This document shows positions 16,204-25,042 of a stretch of DNA of 64,000 nucleotides, piece after piece; position 1 is the first letter of the stretch; each line of letters starts with the position of its first letter. The notes under the pieces are model-generated. The model did no database searches, was not told the DNA's origin, and was given only the letters and a program-made list of their open reading frames with translations. Position numbers and translations under genes: made by a program. Source of the stretch: Morganella sibonii (GTDB lineage Bacteria; Pseudomonadota; Gammaproteobacteria; Enterobacterales; Enterobacteriaceae); the NCBI RefSeq assembly GCF_040560245.1, contig NZ_JAKMWP010000004.1. One strand, 5' to 3'.

Positions 16204-18126
16204 ATGGGTAAAATTATTGGTATCGACTTAGGTACAACCAACTCTTGTGTTGCTGTAATGGATGGTAATCAGGCACGTGTCCTGGAGAACGCAGAAGGCG
16301 ACCGCACAACGCCGTCAATCATCGCGTATACACAGGATGGTGAAATCCTGGTCGGTCAGCCGGCAAAACGTCAGGCTGTTACCAATCCGCAGAACACACT
16401 GTTTGCAATCAAACGTCTGATTGGTCGTCGTTTTGACGATGAAGAAGTGCGCCGCGATATGAACATCATGCCGTACAAAATTGTCGGCGCTGATAACGGT
16501 GACGCATGGGTGGAAGCGAAAGGCCAGAAAATGGCACCACCACAGGTTTCTGCTGAAGTCCTGAAAAAAATGAAGAAAACCGCTGAAGATTATCTCGGCG
16601 AGCCGGTAACCGAAGCGGTTATCACCGTACCTGCTTACTTTAACGATGCTCAGCGTCAGGCAACCAAAGACGCCGGCCGTATCGCAGGTCTGGATGTAAA
16701 ACGTATTATCAACGAACCGACTGCAGCGGCACTGGCTTACGGCTTGGATCGTGAAGTGGGTAACCGTACTATCGCGGTCTTTGACCTCGGTGGTGGTACT
16801 TTCGATATCTCTATCATCGAAATCGATGAAGTTGACGGCGAAAAAACCTATGAAGTGCTGGCAACGAACGGCGACACTCACTTAGGTGGTGAAGACTTCG
16901 ACAGCCGCATGATCAACTATCTGGTTGAAGAGTTTAAGAAAGAACAGGGTATCGATCTGCGTAACGACCCGCTGGCGATGCAGCGTCTGAAAGAAGCTGC
17001 CGAGAAAGCAAAAATCGAGCTTTCTTCCGCACAGCAGACTGACGTTAACCTGCCGTACATCACGGCGGACGCGACCGGTCCTAAACACATGAACATCAAA
17101 GTGACCCGTGCGAAACTGGAATCACTGGTTGAAGATCTGGTTAAACGCTCTATGGACCCGGTCAAAGTTGCATTACAGGATGCCGGTCTGTCAGTGAATG
17201 ACATCAATGATGTTATCCTGGTAGGTGGTCAGACCCGTATGCCGCTGGTTCAGAAAACCGTTGCTGATTTCTTCGGTAAAGAACCGCGTAAAGACGTGAA
17301 CCCGGACGAAGCTGTGGCTGTTGGTGCTGCGGTACAGGGCGGTGTGTTAGGTGGTGATGTTAAAGACGTGCTGCTGCTGGACGTTACCCCGCTGTCTCTG
17401 GGTATCGAAACCATGGGCGGTGTGATGACTCCGCTGATCGCGAAGAACACCACTATCCCGACCAAACACAGCCAGGTGTTCTCCACAGCGGAAGACAACC
17501 AGTCTGCGGTGACTATCCATGTTCTGCAGGGTGAGCGTAAACGTTCCGGTGACAACAAATCGCTGGGTCAGTTTAACCTGGATGGTATTCAGGCTGCACC
17601 ACGCGGTATGCCGCAGATCGAAGTGACTTTTGACATCGACGCCGACGGTATCCTGCATGTGTCTGCAAAAGACAAAAACAGCGGCCGTGAGCAGAACATC
17701 ACCATCAAGGCCTCTTCCGGTCTGAACGAGGAAGAGATCCAGAAAATGGTACGTGATGCAGAAGCAAACGCTGAAGCTGACCGTAAGTTCGAAGAGCTGG
17801 TACAGGTTCGTAACCAGGCTGATCAGCTGGTTCACGCCACCCGTAAACAGATTGAAGAAGCGGGCGACAAACTGCCGGGTGACGATAAAGTGAAAATCGA
17901 GCAGGCGGTAAGTGAGCTGGAAATCGCAGCGAAAGGCGAAGATAAAGCGGCTATCGAAGAGAAAACGAAAGCCCTGATCGACGCCTCTGCCAAACTGATG
18001 GAAATTGCCCAGCAGCAGGCGCAGGCAGGTGCAGCAGGTGCTGATGCCGCGCAGGATGCAGGTAAAAATGATGATGTTGTTGATGCTGAATTCGAAGAAG
18101 TTGACGACAGCAAAGACAAAAAATAA
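16204..18126 (+). CDS. dnaK: Chaperone DnaK (Hsp70)
   Basis: A 640-residue Hsp70 (E. coli 638). The N-terminal ATPase domain carries GIDLGTTNSCV at residues 5-15 and the phosphate loop DLGGGTFDIS near residue 194. The linker DVLLLDVTPLSLGIET near residue 390 leads to the substrate-binding domain and a C-terminal lid ending in acidic EFEEVDDSKDKK. It folds nascent and heat-damaged proteins in the cytosol with DnaJ and GrpE and restrains sigma-32. GGAGG precedes the ATG. Two sigma-32-type promoters are upstream, and dnaJ follows in the same operon. Confidence 0.98.
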   Translation: MGKIIGIDLGTTNSCVAVMDGNQARVLENAEGDRTTPSIIAYTQDGEILVGQPAKRQAVTNPQNTLFAIKRLIGRRFDDEEVRRDMNIMPYKIVGADNGDAWVEAKGQKMAPPQVSAEVLKKMKKTAEDYLGEPVTEAVITVPAYFNDAQRQATKDAGRIAGLDVKRIINEPTAAALAYGLDREVGNRTIAVFDLGGGTFDISIIEIDEVDGEKTYEVLATNGDTHLGGEDFDSRMINYLVEEFKKEQGIDLRNDPLAMQRLKEAAEKAKIELSSAQQTDVNLPYITADATGPKHMNIKVTRAKLESLVEDLVKRSMDPVKVALQDAGLSVNDINDVILVGGQTRMPLVQKTVADFFGKEPRKDVNPDEAVAVGAAVQGGVLGGDVKDVLLLDVTPLSLGIETMGGVMTPLIAKNTTIPTKHSQVFSTAEDNQSAVTIHVLQGERKRSGDNKSLGQFNLDGIQAAPRGMPQIEVTFDIDADGILHVSAKDKNSGREQNITIKASSGLNEEEIQKMVRDAEANAEADRKFEELVQVRNQADQLVHATRKQIEEAGDKLPGDDKVKIEQAVSELEIAAKGEDKAAIEEKTKALIDASAKLMEIAQQQAQAGAAGADAAQDAGKNDDVVDAEFEEVDDSKDKK

Positions 18127-18174
18127 GGCCCTTAGCGGGCGCGGTGATGACTGTTATTAATCACTGAAAACCGG

Positions 18175-18204
18175 CACGGGCGTTGAGGAAACTCTGCGCC
18201 CGTG
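18175..18204 (+). promoter_or_regulatory. Hairpin between dnaK and dnaJ
   Basis: CACGGGCG (18175-18182) pairs with CGCCCGTG (18197-18204) in the 102-bp gap. There is no T tract, so it is not a standard terminator. It may act as an RNA-stability or processing element that sets dnaK:dnaJ ratio; that role is inferred. Confidence 0.45.
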
Positions 18205-18228
18205 TCTGTGTGTTAAGGGACAAAACGG

Positions 18229-19374
18229 ATGGCAAAAAAAGATTACTATGAGGTGTTGGGCGTCTCGAAATCTGCGGATGATAAAGAGATTAAAAAAGCC
18301 TACAAACGCCTTGCGATGAAATATCACCCTGACCGTAATCAGGGCGATAAAGACGCGGAAGATAAATTTAAAGAAGTTAAAGAGGCTTACGAAATCCTCA
18401 CCGACGCACAAAAACGTGCGGCTTATGACCAGTACGGCCACGCGGCATTTGAGCAGGGTGGTATGGGCGGTGGCGGCGGATTTGGCGGCGGCGGTTTCGG
18501 CGGTGCTGACTTCGGTGATATCTTTGGTGACGTCTTCGGTGATATTTTTGGTGGTGGTCGCCGTCAGCAACGCGCGGCACGCGGAGCAGACCTGCGTTAC
18601 AACATCGAACTGACCCTTGAAGAAGCGGTTCGTGGTGTGACCAAAGAGATCCGTATTCCGACCCTGGAAACCTGTGATAAATGTCACGGCAGCGGGGCGA
18701 AAGAAGGTACTGAGCCGCAGGAGTGTCCGACCTGTCACGGTATGGGCCAGGTGCAGATGCGCCAGGGCTTCTTTGCGGTGCAGCAGGCGTGTCCGACCTG
18801 TCATGGTCGCGGCAAAATCATCAAAGATCCGTGCAGCAAGTGTCATGGTCACGGACGTGTTGAACGCTATAAAACCCTGTCGGTCAAAATTCCGGCCGGG
18901 ATGGACAGCGGCGACCGTATCCGTCTGACCGGTGAAGGTGAAGCAGGCGAAATGGGGGCTCCGGCAGGCGATCTGTATGTCGAGGTTCATGTCCGCCAGC
19001 ATAATATCTTCGAACGTGACGGCAGCAATCTCTACTGTGAAGTGCCGATTGGCTTTACTGTTGCGGCGCTGGGCGGTGAGATTGAAGTACCGACACTCGA
19101 CGGACGCGTTAAGCTGAAGATTCCGGCAGAAACCCAGACCGGCAAAATGTTCCGCATGAAAGGCAAAGGTGTCAGACCGGCGCGCGGCGGAATGCAGGGT
19201 GACCTGATGTGCCGTGTCGTGGTGGAAACCCCGGTGAAACTGAGCGAAAAACAGAAAGAACTGTTACGTGAGTTCGGTGAATCCGTTGATGGCCAGAGCG
19301 GTCAGGACAATACCCCGAAAGCAAAACGCTTCTTTGACGGCGTGAAAAAATTCTTTGATGACCTGACCAAATAA
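18229..19374 (+). CDS. dnaJ: Chaperone DnaJ (Hsp40)
   Basis: A 381-residue class I J-protein. The J domain has the essential HPD motif (YHPDRN, residues 32-37), followed by a Gly/Phe-rich linker at about 76-125. Four CxxCxGxG-type zinc repeats follow (CDKCHGSG, CPTCHGMG, CPTCHGRG, CSKCHGHG), then the C-terminal substrate-binding domains. It delivers unfolded clients to DnaK and stimulates its ATPase. It is cotranscribed with dnaK and has a strong terminator at 19398-19432. Confidence 0.98.
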   Translation: MAKKDYYEVLGVSKSADDKEIKKAYKRLAMKYHPDRNQGDKDAEDKFKEVKEAYEILTDAQKRAAYDQYGHAAFEQGGMGGGGGFGGGGFGGADFGDIFGDVFGDIFGGGRRQQRAARGADLRYNIELTLEEAVRGVTKEIRIPTLETCDKCHGSGAKEGTEPQECPTCHGMGQVQMRQGFFAVQQACPTCHGRGKIIKDPCSKCHGHGRVERYKTLSVKIPAGMDSGDRIRLTGEGEAGEMGAPAGDLYVEVHVRQHNIFERDGSNLYCEVPIGFTVAALGGEIEVPTLDGRVKLKIPAETQTGKMFRMKGKGVRPARGGMQGDLMCRVVVETPVKLSEKQKELLREFGESVDGQSGQDNTPKAKRFFDGVKKFFDDLTK

Positions 19375-19397
19375 GTCACTGTCAGATAAATTATATC

Positions 19398-19432
19398 AAA
19401 ACCGGCCGGAAAATTTTTCCGGCCGGTTTTTT
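19398..19432 (+). terminator. Terminator of dnaKJ
   Basis: A 12-bp stem (ACCGGCCGGAAA at 19401-19412 with TTTCCGGCCGGT at 19416-19427) is followed by T residues through 19432, 24 bp after the dnaJ stop. Confidence 0.9.
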
Positions 19433-19505
19433 GTGTGCTTTATACAAGCATTTAGCGCCGGTTTTTCTATTCTGCTTTCACCATTTATTCGTTAAGGCAA
19501 ACAAT

Positions 19506-20090
19506 ATGAAAATCACCGGTCAGGCAGTATCTGTTACAGAATTAATTAAGGGTACATCAGAGCGATTCGGAAACGGCGGACTCAGTCGTTTTATCTCGGG
19601 TGTGCAGAATTCATCGGAGCAGCAGTTCTGCTGCACAAAAGAGCAGGCTGAATTGCTGGGAACCAAAAACTTTGCGGCTCTGAAGGATGTGTTCGGACAT
19701 ATTGTTGCGGGATTGGATATGACCCCGTTTAAAAATATCTCAGATGAAATCAAGGGATACCGGGAGAAGCAGTCAATTTTCTCACGTTTCTGCAAAGGCC
19801 GTGTTCTGGATAAAATTCAGGAACGATGTACCAAGATTATTGCAATCAATGAGGATCTCAACCGCTCCCCTGTATTGCTCCGTGATGCAACATTGCCGGA
19901 TTCCGCGGTTTATACGACCAAAGATATTATGGGGAAACATAAAGCAGAGGGATTTTTTGTATTACAGAAGAGTCTGACGGCCGGAAAGGATGGTAGTCCG
20001 GTAAATCGGGCCGATCCGGATAAACTTACACAAGTTACAATACAGACCAGCGGTACAGTTGAGTTGCCGGCACCTCAGCCGGTCGTATGA
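19506..20090 (+). CDS. Orphan protein of unknown function
   Basis: I do not recognise this 194-residue protein. It starts MKITGQAVSVTELIKG, with AAGG about 10 nt upstream; an in-frame upstream start at 19431 would begin inside the dnaKJ terminator region and is rejected. I see no signal peptide, transmembrane segment or catalytic motif. It has several cysteines (CC pair near residue 38), a basic middle, and a tail rich in Thr, Pro and Val ending LPAPQPVV. Its composition is more AT-rich than dnaJ and the exporter on either side, and E. coli has nothing comparable here. It is convergent with the DMT exporter. The isolation and composition suggest horizontal acquisition. A secreted effector is one untested possibility. 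Confidence 0.75.
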   Translation: MKITGQAVSVTELIKGTSERFGNGGLSRFISGVQNSSEQQFCCTKEQAELLGTKNFAALKDVFGHIVAGLDMTPFKNISDEIKGYREKQSIFSRFCKGRVLDKIQERCTKIIAINEDLNRSPVLLRDATLPDSAVYTTKDIMGKHKAEGFFVLQKSLTAGKDGSPVNRADPDKLTQVTIQTSGTVELPAPQPVV

Positions 20091-20103
20091 TAAAAAAACC
20101 GGA

Positions 20104-20946
20104 CTAACTGCCCAGTTTTGTCACAATTACTCCGGCCACAATAATACAGGCGGCCAGAATCCGGGTGGGTGTCAGTTTTTCTTTCAGGAAATACGCGGAG
20201 AGCAGCAGTGCGAACAGCACACTGGTCTCCCGTAACGCCGCGACAATCATGATCGGTGCCTGTCCCATCGCCCATATCACAATGCCGTAGCTGAAGATTT
20301 GCAGGATGCCGCCGGTCAGTCCCGGCTTGCTGTAACGCAGAAAATCACGGGTGAAGTGGTGGCGGTAACGGGCAAAACCCATGACGACCATCACCAGCCC
20401 GTTCAGGGCGAACAGCCAAAAAATATAAGTCAGTGAATCTGTACTGCTGCGGGCACCGAAGCCGTCGGACAGTGTGTAACAGGCCGTAAAAAAGGCGGTG
20501 ATAACCGCATATATCAACCCGCTGCGGATATGTCCGGAAGCTCTGTGTCTGAGGGCGGGAAGAAGTACACCGGTAATAATCAGCAGAATACCGGCTAAAG
20601 AGAGCCACGGCAGATGCTCACCAAACAGAAGTACCGCAAACAGGGTAGTCAGCAGCGGGGCACAACCTCGGGAAACGGGATAAATCTGGCTGAGATCACC
20701 CTTTGAATACGCTTTGCTCAGGCAGATGGCATAACCGATATGAAACAGGGCGGACAGTATCAGCCACTTTACCGCTGCCGCATCCGGCAGACCCAGCCAG
20801 AACAGGGCGGGAACAGAAACCACGCCGGACCAGATGGTCATCACTGCGATACCCAGGAAGCGATCCCGGCCAAATTTAATCACTGCATTCCAGGATGCAT
20901 GAAAAAAAGCAGCAAACAGAACAGCAATAAACAGCGTGGCGGACAT
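20104..20946 (-). CDS. EamA/DMT-family transporter
   Basis: A 280-residue protein of two repeated five-helix EamA units, giving about ten transmembrane segments, as in RhaT/YdcZ/RarD-type exporters of the drug/metabolite transporter superfamily. The substrate is unknown. I placed the start at ATG 20946 (MSATLFIAVLFAAFFHASWN), where the first membrane helix begins; the longer frame starts at a TTG at 21018 with a non-hydrophobic, unsupported extension. It is divergent from nhaA. E. coli has no such gene at this point. Confidence 0.85.
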   Translation of the reverse strand: MSATLFIAVLFAAFFHASWNAVIKFGRDRFLGIAVMTIWSGVVSVPALFWLGLPDAAAVKWLILSALFHIGYAICLSKAYSKGDLSQIYPVSRGCAPLLTTLFAVLLFGEHLPWLSLAGILLIITGVLLPALRHRASGHIRSGLIYAVITAFFTACYTLSDGFGARSSTDSLTYIFWLFALNGLVMVVMGFARYRHHFTRDFLRYSKPGLTGGILQIFSYGIVIWAMGQAPIMIVAALRETSVLFALLLSAYFLKEKLTPTRILAACIIVAGVIVTKLGS

Positions 20947-21198
20947 GGGGTAACCCGTTTTATTCAGTGAACGGCAGTAACGATAGCAGAATATCTGCCG
21001 GAAAGCGGGGTTATACAATGCATTTCACAGAAATAAGAATGTTAATATATAGTTAATTTAAGCGGGTTTATCAGGAAATTCCGTGATATAAGCCTCTTAT
21101 TATCAGTAATAACCGAGGTATTATTGCTGAATAATCTGCTTTTTTCGAGTTGATTGTTTGCATATTATTAACGCCGACAGTCTTAAAGGAGTTAACTC

Positions 21199-22377
21199 AT
21201 GACCGCAATTATCCGACAGTTCTTAAAACTCGAAGCCGCAGGCGGCATACTGCTGATTATTGCCGCACTGATCGCGCTGGTAATGGCGAATACGCCGCTG
21301 TCAGCGGTGTATCAGTCGTTTCTTGATATTCCTGTTGCTGTAAAATTTGCGGCACTGGAAATTGATAAGCCCTTGTTATTATGGATTAATGACGCCCTGA
21401 TGGCGATATTTTTCCTGGTCGTCGGGCTGGAAGTAAAAAGGGAGCTGATGGTCGGCTCTCTGGCCGGGCGCGATAAAGCGATGTTTCCGGCGATTGCCGC
21501 ACTCGGTGGTATGGTCGCACCGGCACTGGTCTATCTGCTGTTTAACGGCGGGGATGCCGCCGCCGCACAGGGCTGGGCGATTCCGGCCGCGACAGATATT
21601 GCATTTGCACTCGGCGTGATGGCTTTACTGGGCAAGCGGGTACCGACAGAGCTGAAAGTTTTTCTGCTGGCGCTGGCGATTATTGATGACCTCGGGGTTA
21701 TCGTCATTATCGCGCTGTTTTACACCAAAACGGTCTCGCTGACAGCACTGCTGCTGGCCGCGCTGATGGTGGTTGTACTGTGTGTGATGAACCTGCGCAA
21801 CGTCAGTAATACCGCCGCCTATATGATTGCGGGGCTGATATTGTGGGTGTGTATTCTTAAATCCGGCGTACATGCCACACTGGCCGGGGTGATCGTCGGC
21901 TTCCTGATCCCGCTGCGGAGCAAAGATGGTGAGCACTCACCGTCAGAGGAGCTGGAACATGTACTGCATCCGTGGGTGGCGTATCTGATCCTGCCGCTGT
22001 TTGCCTTTGCTAATGCCGGTGTCAGTATTCAGGGAATTTCATTCGACGCGCTGATGGGAACACTGCCGCTGGGGATCCTGCTCGGCCTGTTTATCGGGAA
22101 ACCGCTGGGGATTTTCACCGCATGTCTGATTTCGGTAAAACTGGGCTTTGCAAAACTGCCGGAGAGGATTACTCTTAACCATATATTTGCCGTATCGGTG
22201 TTATGCGGGCTCGGTTTTACTATGTCTATCTTTATCGCGGGACTGGCATTTACCGGACTTCCTGAGGCATTTAACACCTACTCCAAGCTGGGAATTCTGA
22301 TTGGTTCCACGATGGCAGCAGTTGTCGGGTTGTTTCTGCTCCATTCCGTGTTACCGAAGAAAACAGTCCGGCAGTAA
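21199..22377 (+). CDS. nhaA: Na+/H+ antiporter NhaA
   Basis: A 392-residue antiporter (E. coli 388) with 12 membrane helices. It exports one Na+ or Li+ for two H+ and protects against sodium and alkaline pH. The ion-binding aspartates D163 and D164 (LAIIDDLGVIVII) fall at exactly the E. coli positions, as does D133 in PAATDIAFALG. AAAGGAG precedes the ATG. Its activator gene nhaR lies 90 bp downstream in the same orientation. A 10-bp hairpin without a T tract separates them. Confidence 0.97.
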   Translation: MTAIIRQFLKLEAAGGILLIIAALIALVMANTPLSAVYQSFLDIPVAVKFAALEIDKPLLLWINDALMAIFFLVVGLEVKRELMVGSLAGRDKAMFPAIAALGGMVAPALVYLLFNGGDAAAAQGWAIPAATDIAFALGVMALLGKRVPTELKVFLLALAIIDDLGVIVIIALFYTKTVSLTALLLAALMVVVLCVMNLRNVSNTAAYMIAGLILWVCILKSGVHATLAGVIVGFLIPLRSKDGEHSPSEELEHVLHPWVAYLILPLFAFANAGVSIQGISFDALMGTLPLGILLGLFIGKPLGIFTACLISVKLGFAKLPERITLNHIFAVSVLCGLGFTMSIFIAGLAFTGLPEAFNTYSKLGILIGSTMAAVVGLFLLHSVLPKKTVRQ

Positions 22378-22384
22378 CCTGTTA

Positions 22385-22409
22385 TTCACCGGCCTTCCCG
22401 GCCGGTGAA
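22385..22409 (+). promoter_or_regulatory. Hairpin between nhaA and nhaR
   Basis: A perfect 10-bp inverted repeat, TTCACCGGCC / GGCCGGTGAA with a TTCCC loop, starts 7 bp after the nhaA stop. There is no T tract after it, so it may be a leaky terminator or an mRNA-stabilising structure that limits nhaR expression. Confidence 0.5.
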
Positions 22410-22467
22410 TACAACAGAATTTCCGAGTTAAACATCAAAAAAAGATAAGGTATGTCCGGGAAAAACT

Positions 22468-23397
22468 ATGCGAGTCTCCCATTTAAACTACAATCACCTC
22501 TATTATTTCTGGCATGTCTGTAAAGAAGGTTCGGTGGTGGGGGCGGCAGAAGCCCTCTATCTGACCCCGCAAACCATCACCGGCCAAATCAAAGCTCTGG
22601 AAGAGCGCCTTGACGGTAAGCTGTTTAAGCGCCAGGGACGCGGCCTGGTGCCGTCGGAGCTGGGGCAGTTGGTATTCCGCTATGCGGATAAGATGTTTAT
22701 GCTGAGCCAGGAAATGCTGGATATTGTCACTTACAGCCGCGAATCCAATCTGTTGTTTGATGTCGGGGTCGCGGATGCGCTGTCAAAACGTCTGGTCAGC
22801 AAGGTACTGGAAACGGCGGTGATGGAGCATGAACAAATCCATCTGCGCTGTTTTGAATCCACTCACGAAATGCTGCTGGAGCAGCTCAGCCAGCACAAAC
22901 TGGATATGATCCTCTCCGACTGTCCGGTGGATTCCACCCAGCAGGAAGGGTTGTTTTCCGTGAAGCTCGGGGAATGCAGTATGAGTTTCTACTGCCGCCA
23001 GCCCGCGCCGCAGAAGCCATTCCCTGAATGTCTGGAAGAGCGCCGTCTGCTGGTTCCCGGCCGCCGCTCAATGCTCGGCCGTCAGTTACTGACCTGGATA
23101 CGCAATAAAAATCTGGAAGTGGAAATTCTGGGTGAATTCGATGATGCGGCGCTGATGAAAGCATTCGGTATGTATCACAATGCGATTTTTGTGGCGCCGT
23201 CGCTCTACACGAAAGGTATTTTTGCTGACAGTGATATTGTCGAGCTGGGAACGGTGGACACTATCAAAGAAGAGTACTATGTGATTTTTGCTGAGCGTAT
23301 GATCCAGCATCCGGCGGTTCAGCGGGTGTGTAACAAGGATTTCTCTGCGCTGTTCAGCGGTTCGCAGTCAGCCGCGGATATCGGTCTGCCGGACTGA
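22468..23397 (+). CDS. nhaR: LysR-type transcriptional activator NhaR
   Basis: A 309-residue LysR-family regulator (E. coli NhaR 301). The N-terminal winged HTH covers about residues 6-65 with SVVGAAEALYLTPQTITGQI; the C-terminal two-lobe sensor domain senses Na+. It activates nhaA, and in E. coli also osmC and pga. The HTH region is almost identical to E. coli. It sits just downstream of nhaA as in E. coli and ends at a bidirectional terminator shared with rpsT. Confidence 0.96.
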   Translation: MRVSHLNYNHLYYFWHVCKEGSVVGAAEALYLTPQTITGQIKALEERLDGKLFKRQGRGLVPSELGQLVFRYADKMFMLSQEMLDIVTYSRESNLLFDVGVADALSKRLVSKVLETAVMEHEQIHLRCFESTHEMLLEQLSQHKLDMILSDCPVDSTQQEGLFSVKLGECSMSFYCRQPAPQKPFPECLEERRLLVPGRRSMLGRQLLTWIRNKNLEVEILGEFDDAALMKAFGMYHNAIFVAPSLYTKGIFADSDIVELGTVDTIKEEYYVIFAERMIQHPAVQRVCNKDFSALFSGSQSAADIGLPD

Positions 23398-23413
23398 GGC
23401 AGAAAAAGGATAT

Positions 23414-23441
23414 AAAAAAACCGGCGTGAGCCGGTTTTTTT
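23414..23441. terminator. Bidirectional terminator between nhaR and rpsT
   Basis: CCGGC-GTGA-GCCGG is flanked by seven A on the left and seven T on the right, so it can terminate nhaR on the plus strand and rpsT on the minus strand. Confidence 0.88.
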
Positions 23442-23458
23442 ATGTCTGCACAATCAGA

Positions 23459-23719
23459 TTACATTGCTTTGATCTGAGCAGCCAGGTTCGCCTTATGACG
23501 GGCAGCCTTGTTCTTATGGATCAGGCCTTTAGCAGCGTGACGATCCACAAGTGGTTGCATGTCATTAAATGCGTTCTGAGCAGCTTCTTTGTCGCCGGCA
23601 GCGATAGCAGCGTAAACCTTCTTGATAAAGGTGCGCACCATAGAACGACGGCTAGCGTTATGCTGACGACGTTTTTCAGACTGAATGGCGCGTTTCTTAG
23701 CTGATTTGATATTAGCCAA
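23459..23719 (-). CDS. rpsT: 30S ribosomal protein S20, TTG start
   Basis: An 86-residue basic protein identical in layout to E. coli S20 (87), starting with ANIKSAKKRAIQSEKRRQHN after the initiator. The start is TTG at 23719, preceded on the minus strand by GGGAG and TTGGACC exactly as in E. coli, where S20 uses UUG and represses its own translation. An upstream in-frame ATG at 23752 would add 11 unrelated residues and is not used. S20 binds 16S rRNA early in 30S assembly. It is divergent from ribF. Confidence 0.97.
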   Translation of the reverse strand: MANIKSAKKRAIQSEKRRQHNASRRSMVRTFIKKVYAAIAAGDKEAAQNAFNDMQPLVDRHAAKGLIHKNKAARHKANLAAQIKAM

Positions 23720-24070
23720 GGTCCAACTCCCAAATATATTCTTCGAGGACAATACAAAGGTGGAGGAATATGCCTGCTCCGCTTTATTTTGTCAATGGAT
23801 TTGTGCAAATATGCGTCGTTGTACAGCGACGCAAATGTACGTTGTGATGGGCGGGGATTTTATCAGTTTACTCATCGGGAATACAGCCCTTACGCGGAAA
23901 AAAGTCGTCTGAATGGTAAGATTCTGACGAAAAAAATGATTTTTCACTTTCCGCGCAGAGAGATGCCCCGCTTTTTGTGCAGAGAATTCGCGATTCAGCC
24001 GCATTAGTGGGTTAACCTGACGCGGCGGACAAGGTATAATCAGACTAATTTTGACTGTATTGAGCCGGCT
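23720..24070. other. Intergenic region between rpsT and ribF
   Basis: A gap of 351 bp between divergent genes. It holds the rpsT leader and the promoters for both directions. A 7-bp inverted repeat, TGCGTCG / CGACGCA (23812-23833), is present. The short reading frames inside it show no protein-like features. Confidence 0.55.
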
Positions 24071-25015
24071 ATGGAGCTAATTCGCGGTACTCACAATATT
24101 CGTGCGCGTCACCATGGTTGCGTGCTGACTATCGGTAATTTTGATGGCGTTCATCGCGGACATCAGGCATTACTGTCACATCTGGCGCAGGAAGGAAAAC
24201 GCCTGGGGCTGCCGTCGGTCGTCATGATCTTCGAGCCGCAGCCGCTGGAATTTTTTGCACCGGATAAAGCGCCGGCACGTCTGACCCGGCTGCGCGATAA
24301 GGTAAAATATCTTGCGCAGTACGGTGTGGACTACTTATTGTGTGTTAAATTCAGTAAACAATTCGCATCACTGACACCGGATGCCTTTATCTCACACCTG
24401 CTGGTTGAACAGCTGGGGGTGAAGTTTCTGGTGGTTGGCGATGATTTTCGTTTCGGAAAAAATCGTCAGGGCGATTTTAACGGGCTGTGTGAAGCGGGGA
24501 AACAGTATGGTTTCACGGTCCGCAGCACGGAAAGTTTTTGTGATAACGGCAAACGGATCAGCAGCACGGCCATCCGCCGTGCGCTGGAAAACGACGATCT
24601 GGCACAGGCCGAAGCGCTGCTCGGGCACCCTTACCGCATCAGCGGACGGGTGGTTCACGGCAATGAGCTCGGGCGTACCATCGGCTTTCCGACCGCCAAT
24701 ATCCCCCTGAAACGTCTGGCCGCACCGGTACACGGTGTGTATGCCGTGGACGTATACGGCCTCGGGCCGCATCCGCTGCCGGGTGTGGCCAATATCGGCT
24801 CCCGCCCGACAGTACAGGGTAAGAGCCAGCAACTGGAAGTTCATCTGATTGATGTGTCTATGGATTTATACGGACAGCATCCGGATGTGGTACTGCGCAA
24901 GAAATTGCGAAATGAACAGCGGTTTGCCTCACTTGATGAGCTGAAAGCGCAAATTGCACGGGATGAGATTGCGGCAAGGGAATTTTTACAATCCAACCCC
25001 TCGTTATGTGTTTAA
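24071..25015 (+). CDS. ribF: Bifunctional riboflavin kinase / FAD synthetase
   Basis: A 314-residue enzyme (E. coli RibF 313). The N-terminal FMN adenylyltransferase domain carries TIGNFDGVHRGHQALL near residue 18, and the C-terminal riboflavin kinase domain, about residues 185-310, has GRTIGFPTANI and VANIGSRPTV. It converts riboflavin to FMN and then FAD. It starts the ribF-ileS-lspA cluster, with ileS 27 bp downstream, as in E. coli. The ribosome site is weak (GAGCCGGCT). Riboflavin supply itself is under the FMN riboswitch at 49984. Confidence 0.96.
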   Translation: MELIRGTHNIRARHHGCVLTIGNFDGVHRGHQALLSHLAQEGKRLGLPSVVMIFEPQPLEFFAPDKAPARLTRLRDKVKYLAQYGVDYLLCVKFSKQFASLTPDAFISHLLVEQLGVKFLVVGDDFRFGKNRQGDFNGLCEAGKQYGFTVRSTESFCDNGKRISSTAIRRALENDDLAQAEALLGHPYRISGRVVHGNELGRTIGFPTANIPLKRLAAPVHGVYAVDVYGLGPHPLPGVANIGSRPTVQGKSQQLEVHLIDVSMDLYGQHPDVVLRKKLRNEQRFASLDELKAQIARDEIAAREFLQSNPSLCV

Positions 25016-25042
25016 CGGAATAATATTGGAACTGAGAATCGA

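Noticed and set aside
18157..19002. A 281-codon frame antisense to dnaJ.
   Set aside because: It is a shadow of the highly biased dnaJ codons; the repetitive Thr/Ala content comes from the Gly-rich region read in reverse.
23792..24004. Short frames between rpsT and ribF.
   Set aside because: They overlap each other on both strands, and none has a ribosome site or conserved features.
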